64,000 nt of DNA from Bryobacterales bacterium (GCA_016713735.1 JADJOP010000013.1:124001-188000); one strand, 5' to 3'. Shown: positions 1-9,762, counted from the stretch's first letter. Translations and numbers: made by a program. Notes: generated by a model not told the origin, from the sequence alone.

Positions 1-2033
1 TCGCGGCTGGTGAGGCTGCCGAACGAGATGCCGGCCTTCTGCTCAATGTGGCGCAGCGAACGCTGGTGGGTGTCGTACTCGCCGAAGACGAACTCCTGTT
101 CGGGGATGACGTTGTCCTGCGAGATGGTGTAGCCGCTGGCGCAGAGCTTGCCCGTCTGGTCGTGAACGAAGGCGATCACCTTCCAGAACGAGCGCGGGAT
201 CTTGACGCCGAAGCGGACGGGGTCGTTGGCGTGCAGGAACGGCCCGGTGAGGACGGTGATGCGCATGTCGTCTTCGCGGGCGTTCTGCAGGGCGTAGTCT
301 TCCAGGCCGAGCCAGATGCCGGCGTTGAACGACTGCATCTGGGGCACGGCGTTGGTGACGTGCATGGAGTCGGCGCAGCCGAGGTTGGCGAGCGCCTTCG
401 AGCCCCAGGCGGGGTCTTCCCGGCGCGTCATGTGGCCGCGGCTGAACTTGGGTTCGTTGCCGTAGCATTCCTTGATGATTTGCAGGTTGGCCGGAATGCG
501 CGGGTCGGTGCGCCAGCCGGGGCGGACGGTCTTCTTCGAGTTCTTGCCGTCGATGTTCACGGCGCTGTAGAAGCAGAGGCGGCGCTTGCGGTGCATGACG
601 ACGGAGAAGTGGGTGTAGCGAAGCTCGACCTCCTTCTTGCCAGCGAACTCGAACTCGACCACCTGGTCGGCGTCGCGCTCGATCTTGGGCAGCGGGATGG
701 CCGGGCCTTCGGCGAGGAAGGCCGGGTCGTAGCCGGCGCGATCGGCATAGTCTTCGGGGCGGGCTTCGGTTTCGATGAGGTCGTCGGCGGGGTTCGTGCG
801 GCGCGGTCCGGGGAGAGCGGCGCTGACGGAGGTTTGCAGAGAGAGGGCCTGGCTGCCGAAGTCGGGCGCGCCGACCTCAATTTGCAGTTTCACCGGAATG
901 GAGAAGGAGATGGTTTGGGTGGTGGGTGGCGGCGTGGGCGTAGCGGGCGCGGGCGTCGCGGACGCGTTGTCCTCCTGCTGCGGCGGTGCGGGCGCGGGGC
1001 GGCCTTCGCGGCGGCCGAGGCGGCTGAAGCGGTCGGCTACGAGCGCGGCGGGTACGGCGTAGTTGGCTTCGAGGAAGCGGCCGGCGAAGTGAAGGCCGAG
1101 GGCTTCGCCGGAATCGAGATGCAGCACGACCGAGCCGGAGTTGCCGCCCAGCGTCGAACAGTCGTGCTGGAGCAGGCCGTGCGAGAGGCCGGTGACCTGA
1201 CCGGGGGCGAGACGCTTTTTGTCGAAGACATCGCCGAAGATGCTGAACATCAGGTCCTGGTCGGGGATGCGGCTGTCGCGGGCAGGGTAGCCGATGACGG
1301 CCACCTGATCGTCTGCTTGCACGTCGCGCGCCGAGAGGCGGATCGGTTGGGCCAGTTGGTCAGAGGGCTCGACGCGCAGGAAGGCGAGGTCAGGGCCGCC
1401 CTCCTCTTCGATGTGCAGGATCTCAACCAGGCGGACGGCGCGGCTCTCGGCGCGGCGGTGCTCTTCCAGGAAGTCGATGTCGGCGGTCATGGTGTCGCCG
1501 AAGCTGGAGCGGAAGACGAAGCGGTCGCCGCGGCGGCGGGCGAATTCGTTGGCCACATGGCGGTTGGTGACGACCACTTCGGGGTCAACCAGCCAGCCCG
1601 TGCCGACCCATTGGAAGCGCGGGTGGTGGGCCAGTTCGATGCGCCCGGTGGCGCGGATGGCCTGCGTCAATTGCTTCTTGGCCTTCTTCAAACGCGAGCG
1701 CCAGATCTCGCTTTCGGCGTCGTCGAATTCTAACTTGGCGGCGTCTTGAAAGACGCGCAACACCGGGCGGCCCGTGCGCAACACGATGGTTTCGGGAACC
1801 ACCTGCGGCATGGGCGCGCGGGCGGCGGCGGCGCCTTCCACCGCCATGCCGGCCATGGGCATGGCTGCGGGTCCAGCGGCAGGCCCAAAGCCGGCGGGCG
1901 CGGCGGGTGCAAACCCAGCGGGCGCGGCCTTGGCCAGATCGCTGCGCTTCGCATTCAGTTCCTCGCCCAAGGTTGGATCCGCACCCTGAATGCGGCTCAG
2001 GATCGCTTGCAGACGGCGCATCTGCTCGTCCAT
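1..2033 (-). CDS. Trypsin-like protease fused to DNA/RNA non-specific endonuclease (3' end outside window)
   Basis: Open from an ATG at 2033 to the window edge, about 677 residues. An AAAGGA ribosome site precedes the start. After an Ala/Pro/Gly-rich N-terminus (about 35-75) comes a trypsin fold: GTGWLVDP near 142, the His in TNRHV near 158, an Asp in GGPDLAFLRV near 214 and the nucleophile Ser in GGNSGS near 297. A Pro/Thr-rich linker (about 340-360) follows. The second half matches the non-specific endonuclease (NucA-like) fold, with RGHM near 531 followed by a conserved Asn/Asp-rich segment and an FTGP motif. In that family the His of RGH is the general base. The protein has no signal peptide, so both activities are probably cytoplasmic. 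A protease joined to a nuclease suggests an effector or self-processing enzyme, but this is inference. The last residues lie outside the window. Confidence 0.85.
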   Translation of the reverse strand, partial: MDEQMRRLQAILSRIQGADPTLGEELNAKRSDLAKAAPAGFAPAAPAGFGPAAGPAAMPMAGMAVEGAAAARAPMPQVVPETIVLRTGRPVLRVFQDAAKLEFDDAESEIWRSRLKKAKKQLTQAIRATGRIELAHHPRFQWVGTGWLVDPEVVVTNRHVANEFARRRGDRFVFRSSFGDTMTADIDFLEEHRRAESRAVRLVEILHIEEEGGPDLAFLRVEPSDQLAQPIRLSARDVQADDQVAVIGYPARDSRIPDQDLMFSIFGDVFDKKRLAPGQVTGLSHGLLQHDCSTLGGNSGSVVLHLDSGEALGLHFAGRFLEANYAVPAALVADRFSRLGRREGRPAPAPPQQEDNASATPAPATPTPPPTTQTISFSIPVKLQIEVGAPDFGSQALSLQTSVSAALPGPRRTNPADDLIETEARPEDYADRAGYDPAFLAEGPAIPLPKIERDADQVVEFEFAGKKEVELRYTHFSVVMHRKRRLCFYSAVNIDGKNSKKTVRPGWRTDPRIPANLQIIKECYGNEPKFSRGHMTRREDPAWGSKALANLGCADSMHVTNAVPQMQSFNAGIWLGLEDYALQNAREDDMRITVLTGPFLHANDPVRFGVKIPRSFWKVIAFVHDQTGKLCASGYTISQDNVIPEQEFVFGEYDTHQRSLRHIEQKAGISFGSLTSR

Positions 2034-2144
2034 GGTGGTTTCCTTTCTCCGAACGCGAATTTCCCAGAAATCCGCCGCTCAATTCTAATCGAATTGAGGA
2101 AGGGCGACAATCACTAGGCAGTAAGTTGCGGGCGGTCGGGGAGT

Positions 2145-3134
2145 TTACAGACGCGTGAAGTCGATCACCGGCTTGACGATTCCCTGCTCCGGATCGAGCC
2201 ACACAGGGAACGAGGCGGCGACCTCGGCGGGCGCGGTGAGCGGGGCGAACCACGGGGTGGGGTCGACGATCTTCTGCTGCAAACGCGAGATCACCCAGCC
2301 GAAGTCGAGTTCATTCGCATTGCGCGAGAAGAGCACGGTGATTTCGCGGGCGTGCATGAGCGGGTTGTGGAGGCTGAAGTCGCCCGGCTGGTGGCCGACA
2401 TAGACGAGGCGTCCGCCGTGGACGACATAGTTGGGGGCGGCGCTCATGGCGGCGGGCGAGCCGGTGGCGTCAATCACAAGCTCGGCAAGCTGGCCTTCGG
2501 CGGATTCAACCACTGAGGTGTAGCCGAGAGTCTGCGTGAGAAAGCGGCGCCGCGTGGGGCTGCGTTCGGCCACGGTGACGCGGACGCCCGTGCCCTGCAA
2601 GCCGGCGAGGACGGCAAGCCCGATGGGTCCGGCGCCGATAACGAGCGCGCGTTCGCCGGGCTGCGGCGCGCCGCGGCGCACGGCGTGATGGCCGATGCAG
2701 AGCGGCTCAACGGTGGCCAGTTGTTCCCAGGTGAGCCCCTGGGCATGGTGGAGCTTGGCGATGGGCACGGTGAAGCGCTCGCACATGCCGCCGTCGATGT
2801 GGACGCCGAGCGTGCGCAGGCGCGTGCAACAGTTGGTGCGGCCGGCGCGGCAGGTGGGGCAGTCGCCGCAGGAGAGGAACGGGTTGACGCACACCACTTC
2901 GCCGGGCGCGAAGTCGGCTTCGCCGTTGAGCGAGAGCACTTCGACGGCGAGCTCATGGCCAAGAATGCGCGGGAACTCGACGAACATCTGGCGGCCGTTG
3001 TAGGCATGCAGATCGCTGCCGCAGACGCCGATGCGCAGCGTGCGGACGAGGGCATGGCCGGGCGGCGGCGGGGCGGGTTCGGGGACGTCGACGAGCGCAA
3101 CGGTGCGCAGAGCGGTGAGTTGGAGCGCCTTCAC
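2145..3134 (-). CDS. Zinc-dependent medium-chain alcohol/polyol dehydrogenase
   Basis: A 329-residue MDR-family NAD(P)-dependent dehydrogenase. The catalytic zinc site is seen as GVCGSD (Cys near 38) and GHE (near 60). The structural zinc loop with four cysteines, CGDCPTCRAGRTNC, lies near 89-102. The Rossmann nucleotide loop GAGPIGLAV is near 168. The family oxidises sugars, polyols or threonine; its neighbours favour a sugar substrate. It is transcribed away from the amidohydrolase gene starting at 3162, with only 27 bases between starts, so the two probably share a divergent promoter region. Confidence 0.88.
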   Translation of the reverse strand: MKALQLTALRTVALVDVPEPAPPPPGHALVRTLRIGVCGSDLHAYNGRQMFVEFPRILGHELAVEVLSLNGEADFAPGEVVCVNPFLSCGDCPTCRAGRTNCCTRLRTLGVHIDGGMCERFTVPIAKLHHAQGLTWEQLATVEPLCIGHHAVRRGAPQPGERALVIGAGPIGLAVLAGLQGTGVRVTVAERSPTRRRFLTQTLGYTSVVESAEGQLAELVIDATGSPAAMSAAPNYVVHGGRLVYVGHQPGDFSLHNPLMHAREITVLFSRNANELDFGWVISRLQQKIVDPTPWFAPLTAPAEVAASFPVWLDPEQGIVKPVIDFTRL

Positions 3135-3161
3135 CTGGCTAGCGTATCATGGGATTCGTTT

Positions 3162-3995
3162 ATGGCCCTGCGCATCGATTCACATCATCACTTCTGGGAA
3201 TACTCAGCGAAAGAGTACGGCTGGATCAGCGAGCCGATGAGCGCCATCCGGCGCAGTTTCGGACCATCCGATCTGAAATCGACGATCGCCCCGCTGGGTA
3301 TCGACGGCGTGGTGAGCGTGCAGGCACGCCAAACAGTGGAAGAGACCGATTTCCTGCTCGCCTACGCCTCGAAGAACGAGTTCATCCGCGGCGTGGTGGG
3401 TTGGGCGCCCTTGATGGAAGAGGGCGTGGAAAACGTGCTCGAGCATTTCAAGGCGCATGACAAGTTCAAGGGCGTGCGCCACGTTGTGCAGGACGAGCCG
3501 GATGTGAACTTCATTTTGCGCGACGACCTGAACCGCGGCGTGGCGCAATTGAAGGGGCTCGGCCTGGTCTACGACATTCTGATTCTTGAGCGGCAGTTGA
3601 AGCCCTCGATTCAGTTTGTGGACAAGCATCCCGACCAGGTGTTCGTGCTCGACCACATCGCCAAGCCGAAAATCAAGACCGGCGAGCGCGAACCGTGGGC
3701 CACTGACATCCGCGAGATGGCCAAGCGCCCGAACGTCTATTGCAAGATCAGCGGCATGGTGAGCGAAGCCGACTGGGAGCGCTGGACGCCGGAGCAGATG
3801 CGGCCCTACATCGACACGGTGCTAGAGGCGTTCGGACCGAAGCGGCTCATGTTCGGTTCGGACTGGCCGGTGATGCTGGTGGCGTGTCCCTATGCGCATT
3901 GGTGGCAACTGGTGAGCGCCGCCATTTCTTCGCTCAGCGAGAGCGAGAAAGACCGCATCCTCGGGCTGACGGCCGTGGAAGCGTATAAACTATAG
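3162..3995 (+). CDS. Amidohydrolase-2 family lactonase-like hydrolase
   Basis: A 277-residue TIM-barrel metal hydrolase. The N-terminal metal motif DSHHHFW lies at residues 6-12 and the late-strand motif FGSDWPV near 230, typical of the L-fuconolactonase/amidohydrolase-2 family. Such enzymes open sugar lactones produced by dehydrogenases like the divergent neighbour at 2145-3134. The start at 3162 gives the usual family length and places the HxH motif next to the N-terminus. The exact substrate cannot be read from sequence. Confidence 0.85.
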   Translation: MALRIDSHHHFWEYSAKEYGWISEPMSAIRRSFGPSDLKSTIAPLGIDGVVSVQARQTVEETDFLLAYASKNEFIRGVVGWAPLMEEGVENVLEHFKAHDKFKGVRHVVQDEPDVNFILRDDLNRGVAQLKGLGLVYDILILERQLKPSIQFVDKHPDQVFVLDHIAKPKIKTGEREPWATDIREMAKRPNVYCKISGMVSEADWERWTPEQMRPYIDTVLEAFGPKRLMFGSDWPVMLVACPYAHWWQLVSAAISSLSESEKDRILGLTAVEAYKL

Positions 3996-4077
3996 GCACA
4001 CGCGGTATTGGTTGAAGGGGCTGGGCTCCGGCTGGGAACGCGCCATGAGCGCGAGAGATCCTGACACGGGAGGCAGC

Positions 4078-5265
4078 ATGAGCACGATCAGCAGACGCGA
4101 TGCCCTGACGGGCGGCGCGGGCGGTCTTTTGTTAGTGAAGCCGGCGACGGCATTCGGCAGCCAGGCGAACTCAGCAGTAAGTTTCGGTGTCATCGGCACC
4201 GGCGGCCGCGGGCGCTATGTGGGCACCTTCATGGCCCAGGACAAGAATGCGCGCCTGGCGGCGATTTGCGATAAGTTCCCCGACCGCATCGACCTCGGCA
4301 AGACGGAGATCCCCGGCGCGTCTGGGGTGCCCGCCTACCGCGATCTGAACCAGATTCTCGCCAAGCCCGACATCGATGCCGTGCTCATTGCCACGCCTGT
4401 CTATCTGCATCCGGAACATTTTGAACTGGCCGTGCAGAGCGGCAAGCATGTCTATTGCGAGAAGCCCGGCGGGGCGGATGTGGCCGGCTGCAAGCGGCTG
4501 CTGGCCGCCGGAGCCAAGGCACGCAAGGACCGCACAATGCAGTTCGGCTACCAGCAGCGCTACAGCGCCGAGTATCTGACGGCGATGAATTACTTAAAGA
4601 CCGGACGCATCGGCGAAATGAAGCTGATGATGAGTTACTGGGTGTTGGGCGGGCCGCCGCCTACCAGTTACCGCAATCCGTATGCGGGGCAGGATGAGAA
4701 GTTGCGCAACTGGGGGCGTTGGGAAGAGACCTCGGGCGGGCCGATCGTGGAGCAGGATTGCCACGGCATCGACACGCTGAACTGGTATGCGATGGATGCG
4801 CACCCGACGCGCGCCTGCGGCACGGCCGGATTGCGCTACCCGATCCCGTACGGCGATTGGAAGACCGACTATCACAACATCGCCTTCTACTATCCGAACG
4901 GCCTCGAAGGCTGGCTGATCAGCATCAAGCACACGGCCGGATACCGCGACGTGAAGGAGCAGCTCTACGGCTCAAAGGGCCTGCTGGAGGTGTCGCGCAA
5001 ATACTATAAGCTGCACGGCCCCGAAGGCGACTGGCGCTTCCCCAATGCCGACGACCTGCGCGACCGCAGTTTGATCGAGAAGCGCGACTCGCCGCGCGAG
5101 ATCACGATTGACGCCGTGGAGGCCTTCTTCAAGAGCATCGTCGAGAAGAAGCCGACCCATATGTGGAAGACGGCCGGCGAAAGCACGCTGACGGCCATCA
5201 TGGGCCGCATGGCCGTGCACCAGAAGCGCGAAGTGACCTGGGACGAGATGATGAAGTCGGCCTAG
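4078..5265 (+). CDS. Gfo/Idh/MocA family oxidoreductase with Tat-type leader
   Basis: 395 residues. The ATG at 4078 is preceded by GGGAGG at ideal spacing; an upstream in-frame ATG at 4012 has no such site. The N-terminus SRRDALTGGAGGLLL has a twin-arginine leader pattern. A dinucleotide-binding loop GVIGTGGRGRYVG follows, with the family Lys in EKPGG near residue 131. The family oxidises or reduces sugars with NAD(P); Tat-exported versions often carry their cofactor into the periplasm. It follows the amidohydrolase by 82 bases on the same strand, and a likely sugar-catabolic unit is inferred. Confidence 0.87.
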   Translation: MSTISRRDALTGGAGGLLLVKPATAFGSQANSAVSFGVIGTGGRGRYVGTFMAQDKNARLAAICDKFPDRIDLGKTEIPGASGVPAYRDLNQILAKPDIDAVLIATPVYLHPEHFELAVQSGKHVYCEKPGGADVAGCKRLLAAGAKARKDRTMQFGYQQRYSAEYLTAMNYLKTGRIGEMKLMMSYWVLGGPPPTSYRNPYAGQDEKLRNWGRWEETSGGPIVEQDCHGIDTLNWYAMDAHPTRACGTAGLRYPIPYGDWKTDYHNIAFYYPNGLEGWLISIKHTAGYRDVKEQLYGSKGLLEVSRKYYKLHGPEGDWRFPNADDLRDRSLIEKRDSPREITIDAVEAFFKSIVEKKPTHMWKTAGESTLTAIMGRMAVHQKREVTWDEMMKSA

Positions 5266-5283
5266 CGGCCGGCGGCGCGGCTC

Positions 5284-6117
5284 TTAAGCGAGCTTGCGCA
5301 GATAGTCGTAGCTTTGGCGGATGCTCGCCAGCGGATCACCCGGCACCACGTCCTGTTCCACAAAGAAGTGACGGACGCCGGCTTTCTTCGCCGCGGCGAG
5401 CACGGCTTTGAAATTCATCGTGCCCGCGCCGCATTCCTTGAACGCGGTGCGCGGCACTTCGCTCTCTTTGTAATAGACCTTCGTGCCCTTCTCCACATCT
5501 TTGAGGTGGAGGCTGAGCACGCGCTTGCCGAGTTGCGCGATGATGGCCGCCGGGTCCTGGCCGCCGATGGCAAGCCAGAAGATGTCGCATTCGAGCATCA
5601 CCTTGGGCGAGCAGTCGTTGATGATGCGGTCCCACACGCGCTGGCCCGGCGCGCCGCCGAATTCGAAGCAGTGGTTGTGATAGTAGAAGCCCATGCCGGC
5701 CTTGGAGGCCAGTTCAGCGGCCTTGTTCATGGCGGCGAGAGCGGCGGGGATGTCGCCGCGTTCCTTGTCATTCAGATAAGAAAGTCCGATATTCTTCAGC
5801 CCCAGCTTGTGCGCGCCGCTGACGGTGGCCTCGACCTTGGCGGGCAGCAGATCGGGCAGCCCGACCATGGCGCAGTTCATGACCAGGCCGTTGTCGGCGA
5901 GCAGCTTGCCGTGCTGGGCGAGCAGTTCGGGTGAACCTTCCACCTCTTTGTAGCCGATCTGGGCCATCGCCTTGAGGACACCGGCGGGGTCCTTGGGCAG
6001 GATGTTGCGCACGGTGTAGAGTTGCGCGCCGAGGACCTTGGGGAAGGGGTCGGCGGCCAGCAGCGGGGCAGCGAGTGTGGAGGCGAGAAGAGAGCGTCGG
6101 GTAAGGATAGCGGACAT
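5284..6117 (-). CDS. Sugar phosphate isomerase/epimerase (AP endonuclease-2 family TIM barrel)
   Basis: 277 residues with a twin-arginine-like leader (TRRSLLASTLAAPLLA, about residues 6-21), so it is predicted to be exported. The barrel carries the usual acidic/His metal ligands: HNHCFEF near 147, MLECDIFW near 175, LHLKD near 206 and FVEQD near 255. This fold isomerises or epimerises sugars and is commonly paired with Gfo/Idh/MocA oxidoreductases, as here with the convergent gene ending at 5265. Only 18 bases separate the two stop codons. Confidence 0.82.
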   Translation of the reverse strand: MSAILTRRSLLASTLAAPLLAADPFPKVLGAQLYTVRNILPKDPAGVLKAMAQIGYKEVEGSPELLAQHGKLLADNGLVMNCAMVGLPDLLPAKVEATVSGAHKLGLKNIGLSYLNDKERGDIPAALAAMNKAAELASKAGMGFYYHNHCFEFGGAPGQRVWDRIINDCSPKVMLECDIFWLAIGGQDPAAIIAQLGKRVLSLHLKDVEKGTKVYYKESEVPRTAFKECGAGTMNFKAVLAAAKKAGVRHFFVEQDVVPGDPLASIRQSYDYLRKLA

Positions 6118-6151
6118 GGCGATTCGATTGTAGCGCGGTGGGCGGCGGCCG

Positions 6152-6847
6152 TCAGCGCTTCCAGGTCAAGTTGAGGACGCACTCGCGAGGGCGCTCGGGC
6201 GGGGTCAGCGTGAGCACGGCGGTGAAGCCGTTCTCGGCCTCGGGGCGTTCGACGATGCGCAGCTTGCAACCGGAGGCCGTTGGCTTGAAGCGCGCCAGCG
6301 TGCGCGAGGGCATGGGCTGCGTGAGGTCGAGCTTCGCTTGCGGCAGAGGCGGCGATGTATGGACGGCGGCGCCGCGCACGTAGACGGTGGTGGCGGTCTT
6401 CACCAGCGCGGTGAGCGTGGCCGAGCCTTCGAGCTTGTTATCGAAATCCGTGGAAACCGGGCGAAGCCGCGTGTTGGGCAGCGCGGAGTTGGGGCGCGGC
6501 GAACGGTAGATGGTGTGCTCGTCGGTCCACTCCCACCAGACTTCGTAGGCGCCGCTGGCCTTCTCAAAGCGCAACCGTTCGCCGGAGAGCTTAGGCTTGG
6601 TCGCGCCTTCGAGCACACGCAGCTTGTAAGTGACCGCGGGTGGCACGCGCTGCGTGTAAGTGCAGACGACGCCGGCGGGGCCTTGGCCGTCGAAGACCTC
6701 GAGCTCCAGCCGGTTGGTGCGCAGGACAAACTCGAAGTCGCCCTGCGCGGAGAACTTCAACTCATAGCGGCCCGTGGAGGCGTCGGCGTCGTAATCGGGC
6801 GCGCGACCGCAGACCACAAGCAGAGCAGCCGCGAGGAGCATCATCAC
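6152..6847 (-). CDS. Secreted protein of unknown function
   Basis: 231 residues. A short hydrophobic leader (MMMLLAAALLVVCG) ends in a Cys that could be a lipoprotein or signal-peptidase site. The rest is beta-rich with no motif I recognise. Its start overlaps the stop of the sialate esterase gene by four bases (ATGA at 6844-6847), so the two are translationally coupled. A role in the same sugar-processing envelope system is inferred from this coupling only. Confidence 0.7.
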   Translation of the reverse strand: MMMLLAAALLVVCGRAPDYDADASTGRYELKFSAQGDFEFVLRTNRLELEVFDGQGPAGVVCTYTQRVPPAVTYKLRVLEGATKPKLSGERLRFEKASGAYEVWWEWTDEHTIYRSPRPNSALPNTRLRPVSTDFDNKLEGSATLTALVKTATTVYVRGAAVHTSPPLPQAKLDLTQPMPSRTLARFKPTASGCKLRIVERPEAENGFTAVLTLTPPERPRECVLNLTWKR

Positions 6848-8340
6848 TTCGATGATGGCATGACGGCGTCGGTCCAGACATCGGTGCGGAAGAGCGAGGC
6901 GGGCAGGCCGTCGCCATTGAACAGGTTGCCGTCGGGGAACGAGGCCCAGTTATAGCGCACGGCGACGGGGTTGGCCACGTCGGGGCTGGAGACGACAACG
7001 GTCTTGCCGTCGATGAGCGCCTTGGCCGGGACGAACTTCTTATCGGCCCCTGCGATGACGAAGCCGCGCAGATCGCCGCCGCCCTTGGCCGTCAAGCCGC
7101 GGCCGGAGTGATCGAGCCACACGCGCAGGGCCGAGCCTTCGCGCGTCACCTGGCGGTAGCGCGGGCCGGAGTAGACGAGGCTTTCGCCATAGGCCACATG
7201 CCGCGCGGCCAGAGCGAGGCGCGCGCCCACATCCTGCTTGTTCTTGGGGTGGATGTCCTTCTCTTCGCCGATGTCGGTGATCACGGCCATGCCGGTCTTC
7301 TTGAGGTCGAGCGTCTTGTCCTGCGCCTCCTGCACGGTGGGCCAGCCGACGGCGTTGCCGGGGGCGAAGTTCGCGAGTTGGACGAAGAGGAAGGGGAAGT
7401 CGCCGACGCCCCAGTTGGCGCGCCAGTCGCGGATCATGCTCACGTGCTGGTGGCGATATTGATCGGCGAACTTGTTGCCGGCGTTGCTTTCGCCCTGATA
7501 CCAGATGGCCCCGCGGATGGCGTAGGGCAGCAGCGGGACGATCATGGCGTTATAGAGGCCGCCGGGGGTGTGCGAGTGGCCGGGGCCCATGGGCGCGGCC
7601 GGGCGCGGACCTTGCTTCTTCGCTTCCCATTCGGCGAGCGCCTTGTCGTAGCGCTCCTTGGCGGCGGGGTATTTGGCGAGGATGTCGCGCCAGTTGGAGA
7701 GCACCCAGTGCATCGAGGGGTCGGCCTCGATCAGGCTCAGCCGCGTCCAGGCCTGCACGGGTGTGCCGCCCCAGGCTGAGCGGATGAAGCCGACGGGCAC
7801 CTTGAGGTGCTTGTGCAGTTCGCGCGAGAAGTAGTAGCCGACGGCGCTGACCTCCGGAATGGTCTCAGGCGAGCAGATCTCCCACTTGCCCTCAACATCG
7901 TCGAGCGGCGTCTCCGAGGTCTTCAGCGCGACCTGGAAAATGCGCATCTGCGGATAGTTCGCGGCGGCGATCTCGGCGGCGGCGTTGGTGGAGTTCTTCA
8001 CCATCCACTGCATGTTCGACTGGCCGGAGCCGACCCACACCTCGCCCACGAGCACGTCCTGAATCGTGATCTGGTTCTTGCCCTTGATGGCGATGGTGGT
8101 GGGCGACGACTGCGCGGCGATGGGGGTGAAGTAGACCTCCCACTTGCCTTCGGGCGTGGCCGCGGCGGTGCTGGTTTGGCCGAGCAGCGTCACGCTCACC
8201 TGTTCACCGGGATCGGCCCAGCCCCAGATGCGCAGCGGGACGTCGCGCTGCAGCAGCATATGGTCGCCGATCAAGGCGGGCAGGCGGACATCGGCAAAGA
8301 CGGTGGTACAGAAAGCGAGCAGGAACAGGAAGCGTTTCAT
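6844..8340 (-). CDS. Sialate O-acetylesterase-like SGNH hydrolase
   Basis: 498 residues with an N-terminal signal peptide (residues 1-16). The SGNH block I motif GSGQSNM is near residue 107 and supplies the nucleophilic Ser. GAIWYQGESNA near 282 is the block III-like motif, and the catalytic His region (DIHPKNKQDVG) lies near 362. The length and motif order match the DUF303/SASA family, which removes acetyl groups from sialic acids or plant polysaccharides. It sits between the MFS transporter gene upstream and the small secreted gene downstream. Confidence 0.88.
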   Translation of the reverse strand: MKRFLFLLAFCTTVFADVRLPALIGDHMLLQRDVPLRIWGWADPGEQVSVTLLGQTSTAAATPEGKWEVYFTPIAAQSSPTTIAIKGKNQITIQDVLVGEVWVGSGQSNMQWMVKNSTNAAAEIAAANYPQMRIFQVALKTSETPLDDVEGKWEICSPETIPEVSAVGYYFSRELHKHLKVPVGFIRSAWGGTPVQAWTRLSLIEADPSMHWVLSNWRDILAKYPAAKERYDKALAEWEAKKQGPRPAAPMGPGHSHTPGGLYNAMIVPLLPYAIRGAIWYQGESNAGNKFADQYRHQHVSMIRDWRANWGVGDFPFLFVQLANFAPGNAVGWPTVQEAQDKTLDLKKTGMAVITDIGEEKDIHPKNKQDVGARLALAARHVAYGESLVYSGPRYRQVTREGSALRVWLDHSGRGLTAKGGGDLRGFVIAGADKKFVPAKALIDGKTVVVSSPDVANPVAVRYNWASFPDGNLFNGDGLPASLFRTDVWTDAVMPSSK

Positions 8341-8346
8341 AGTCAG

Positions 8347-9675
8347 TTACTCCGAAATATCTTCTTTGCCTGGCTCGGGCAGCCAGAAGCTGGCCACGAG
8401 GCCCACGGCGTAAACGAGAAATCCAATGATGGCGGCGGCGGTGGCGAGCTTGGTGAAGGGCGTCGCGCCGGGGGCGATGGTGGCTAGCTGCGCGGTGACG
8501 GCGGCAAACGAGGTGCCGAGCATGCGCCCGCCGACGTTGGCCGCAAAGCTCTCGCCGGTGCCGCGCAGATGCACGGGGTACATGCGCGGCAGGTAGTTCC
8601 CCCAGAAGCTGAACTGCGCCACGGTGAACAGGCCGCAGAAGAAGATGCCGTACTTGGTCATCTCCAGGCTTGAGGTTGCAAAGAAGTAGAAGACCAGCGG
8701 CAGCACGATGAGGCCGGGGATCTGGAAGAGGCGGATCAGTTTCTGGCGCGAGGCGATGCGCACGGCGAGGATAGCCAGCAGGACGCGCCCCACCAGTCCG
8801 CCGATCTCCTGCCAGGCCTGCACGCTGCTGACGATCTTCTGCTGCAGCGGGCGGGCGAGGTTGGCCACTTCGGGCAGTCCGGGCACGATGCGCGGGATGT
8901 GCTGGATGGCGCCGAAGGCCGCGCCGTAGCTCATGGCGAACATGATCATGGTGATCCAGGTGGTGCGCGAGAAGCGCGGGGCGAAAATGGCGGTGATCGA
9001 AGGCCGCTTGAGCGTGCCTTCGGCCTTCTTGCGCGCCCACACCGGCGATTCAGGCAGGAAGGGCCGGATGATCATGAGCGGGATGGCCGGGATGACGCCG
9101 CTGATGAGCGTATAGCGCCAGGCGGCATGCGCACCGTGGATGGCCGGGAACGACTCGCCATAGGTAACCGAGAGATAGTAAGCGCCGGTGACCATGATGC
9201 CGCCGATGGAGGAGAAGGCTTGCGTATAGCCAAGCACCGATTCGCGCTGCTTGGGATCAGGGAAGAGTTCGGCCAGCCAGGCCACGGCGGCGACGAACTC
9301 CACGCAGACGCCGACGAAGGTGGTGACGCGGAAGAACAGCAGCAGCGGCAGCGAGGTGGCGTAGCCTGCCAGCACGGCTGAGATGGCGTAAAGCAGGATG
9401 CTGAAGACGAGGACGCGGCGGCGGCCGAACAGATCAGTAAGATAGCCGCCGATGAGCCCGAAGAAACCGCCCGCGATGGCCGGCACATAGAAGAGCAGCG
9501 AAACCCAGTTGGCGTATTCCGGCGTGCCTGGCTTGAGACCGCCGAGGTCGGCCAGCGCGGGGCCGACAATGAGCGGCAGCACGAGGATTTCGTAGATGTC
9601 GAAGGCAAAGCCAATGGCGGCCACGATGCAGATCAGCCATTGGGTGACAGTGAGAGCGGGTCGCGGTTCTGGCAT
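8347..9675 (-). CDS. MFS transporter (sugar or organic acid type)
   Basis: 442 residues with about twelve hydrophobic membrane segments. Between segments 2 and 3 is the MFS signature region (GGYLTDLFGRRRVLV). A central cytoplasmic loop (SPVWARKKAEGTLKR) carries the family's loop character. The start at 9675 gives an N-terminus directly before the first membrane helix; an in-frame ATG at 9735 would add twenty basic residues, and neither start has a strong ribosome site. The stop is 7 bases from the esterase start, so the two are probably co-transcribed and it may import the products. Confidence 0.85.
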   Translation of the reverse strand: MPEPRPALTVTQWLICIVAAIGFAFDIYEILVLPLIVGPALADLGGLKPGTPEYANWVSLLFYVPAIAGGFFGLIGGYLTDLFGRRRVLVFSILLYAISAVLAGYATSLPLLLFFRVTTFVGVCVEFVAAVAWLAELFPDPKQRESVLGYTQAFSSIGGIMVTGAYYLSVTYGESFPAIHGAHAAWRYTLISGVIPAIPLMIIRPFLPESPVWARKKAEGTLKRPSITAIFAPRFSRTTWITMIMFAMSYGAAFGAIQHIPRIVPGLPEVANLARPLQQKIVSSVQAWQEIGGLVGRVLLAILAVRIASRQKLIRLFQIPGLIVLPLVFYFFATSSLEMTKYGIFFCGLFTVAQFSFWGNYLPRMYPVHLRGTGESFAANVGGRMLGTSFAAVTAQLATIAPGATPFTKLATAAAIIGFLVYAVGLVASFWLPEPGKEDISE

Positions 9676-9762
9676 GGAAACAGAGAGTGTATCGCGAATC
9701 CGGCGTGGGGGCGGAACAGATGAGCCCCGTCGCATACAGATGAGCAGGAGTACGATCAGGGA

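Noticed and set aside
48..1733. A 561-codon open frame on the plus strand
   Set aside because: It is the GC-rich shadow of the protease-nuclease gene on the minus strand, which has real catalytic motifs, a start codon and a ribosome site.
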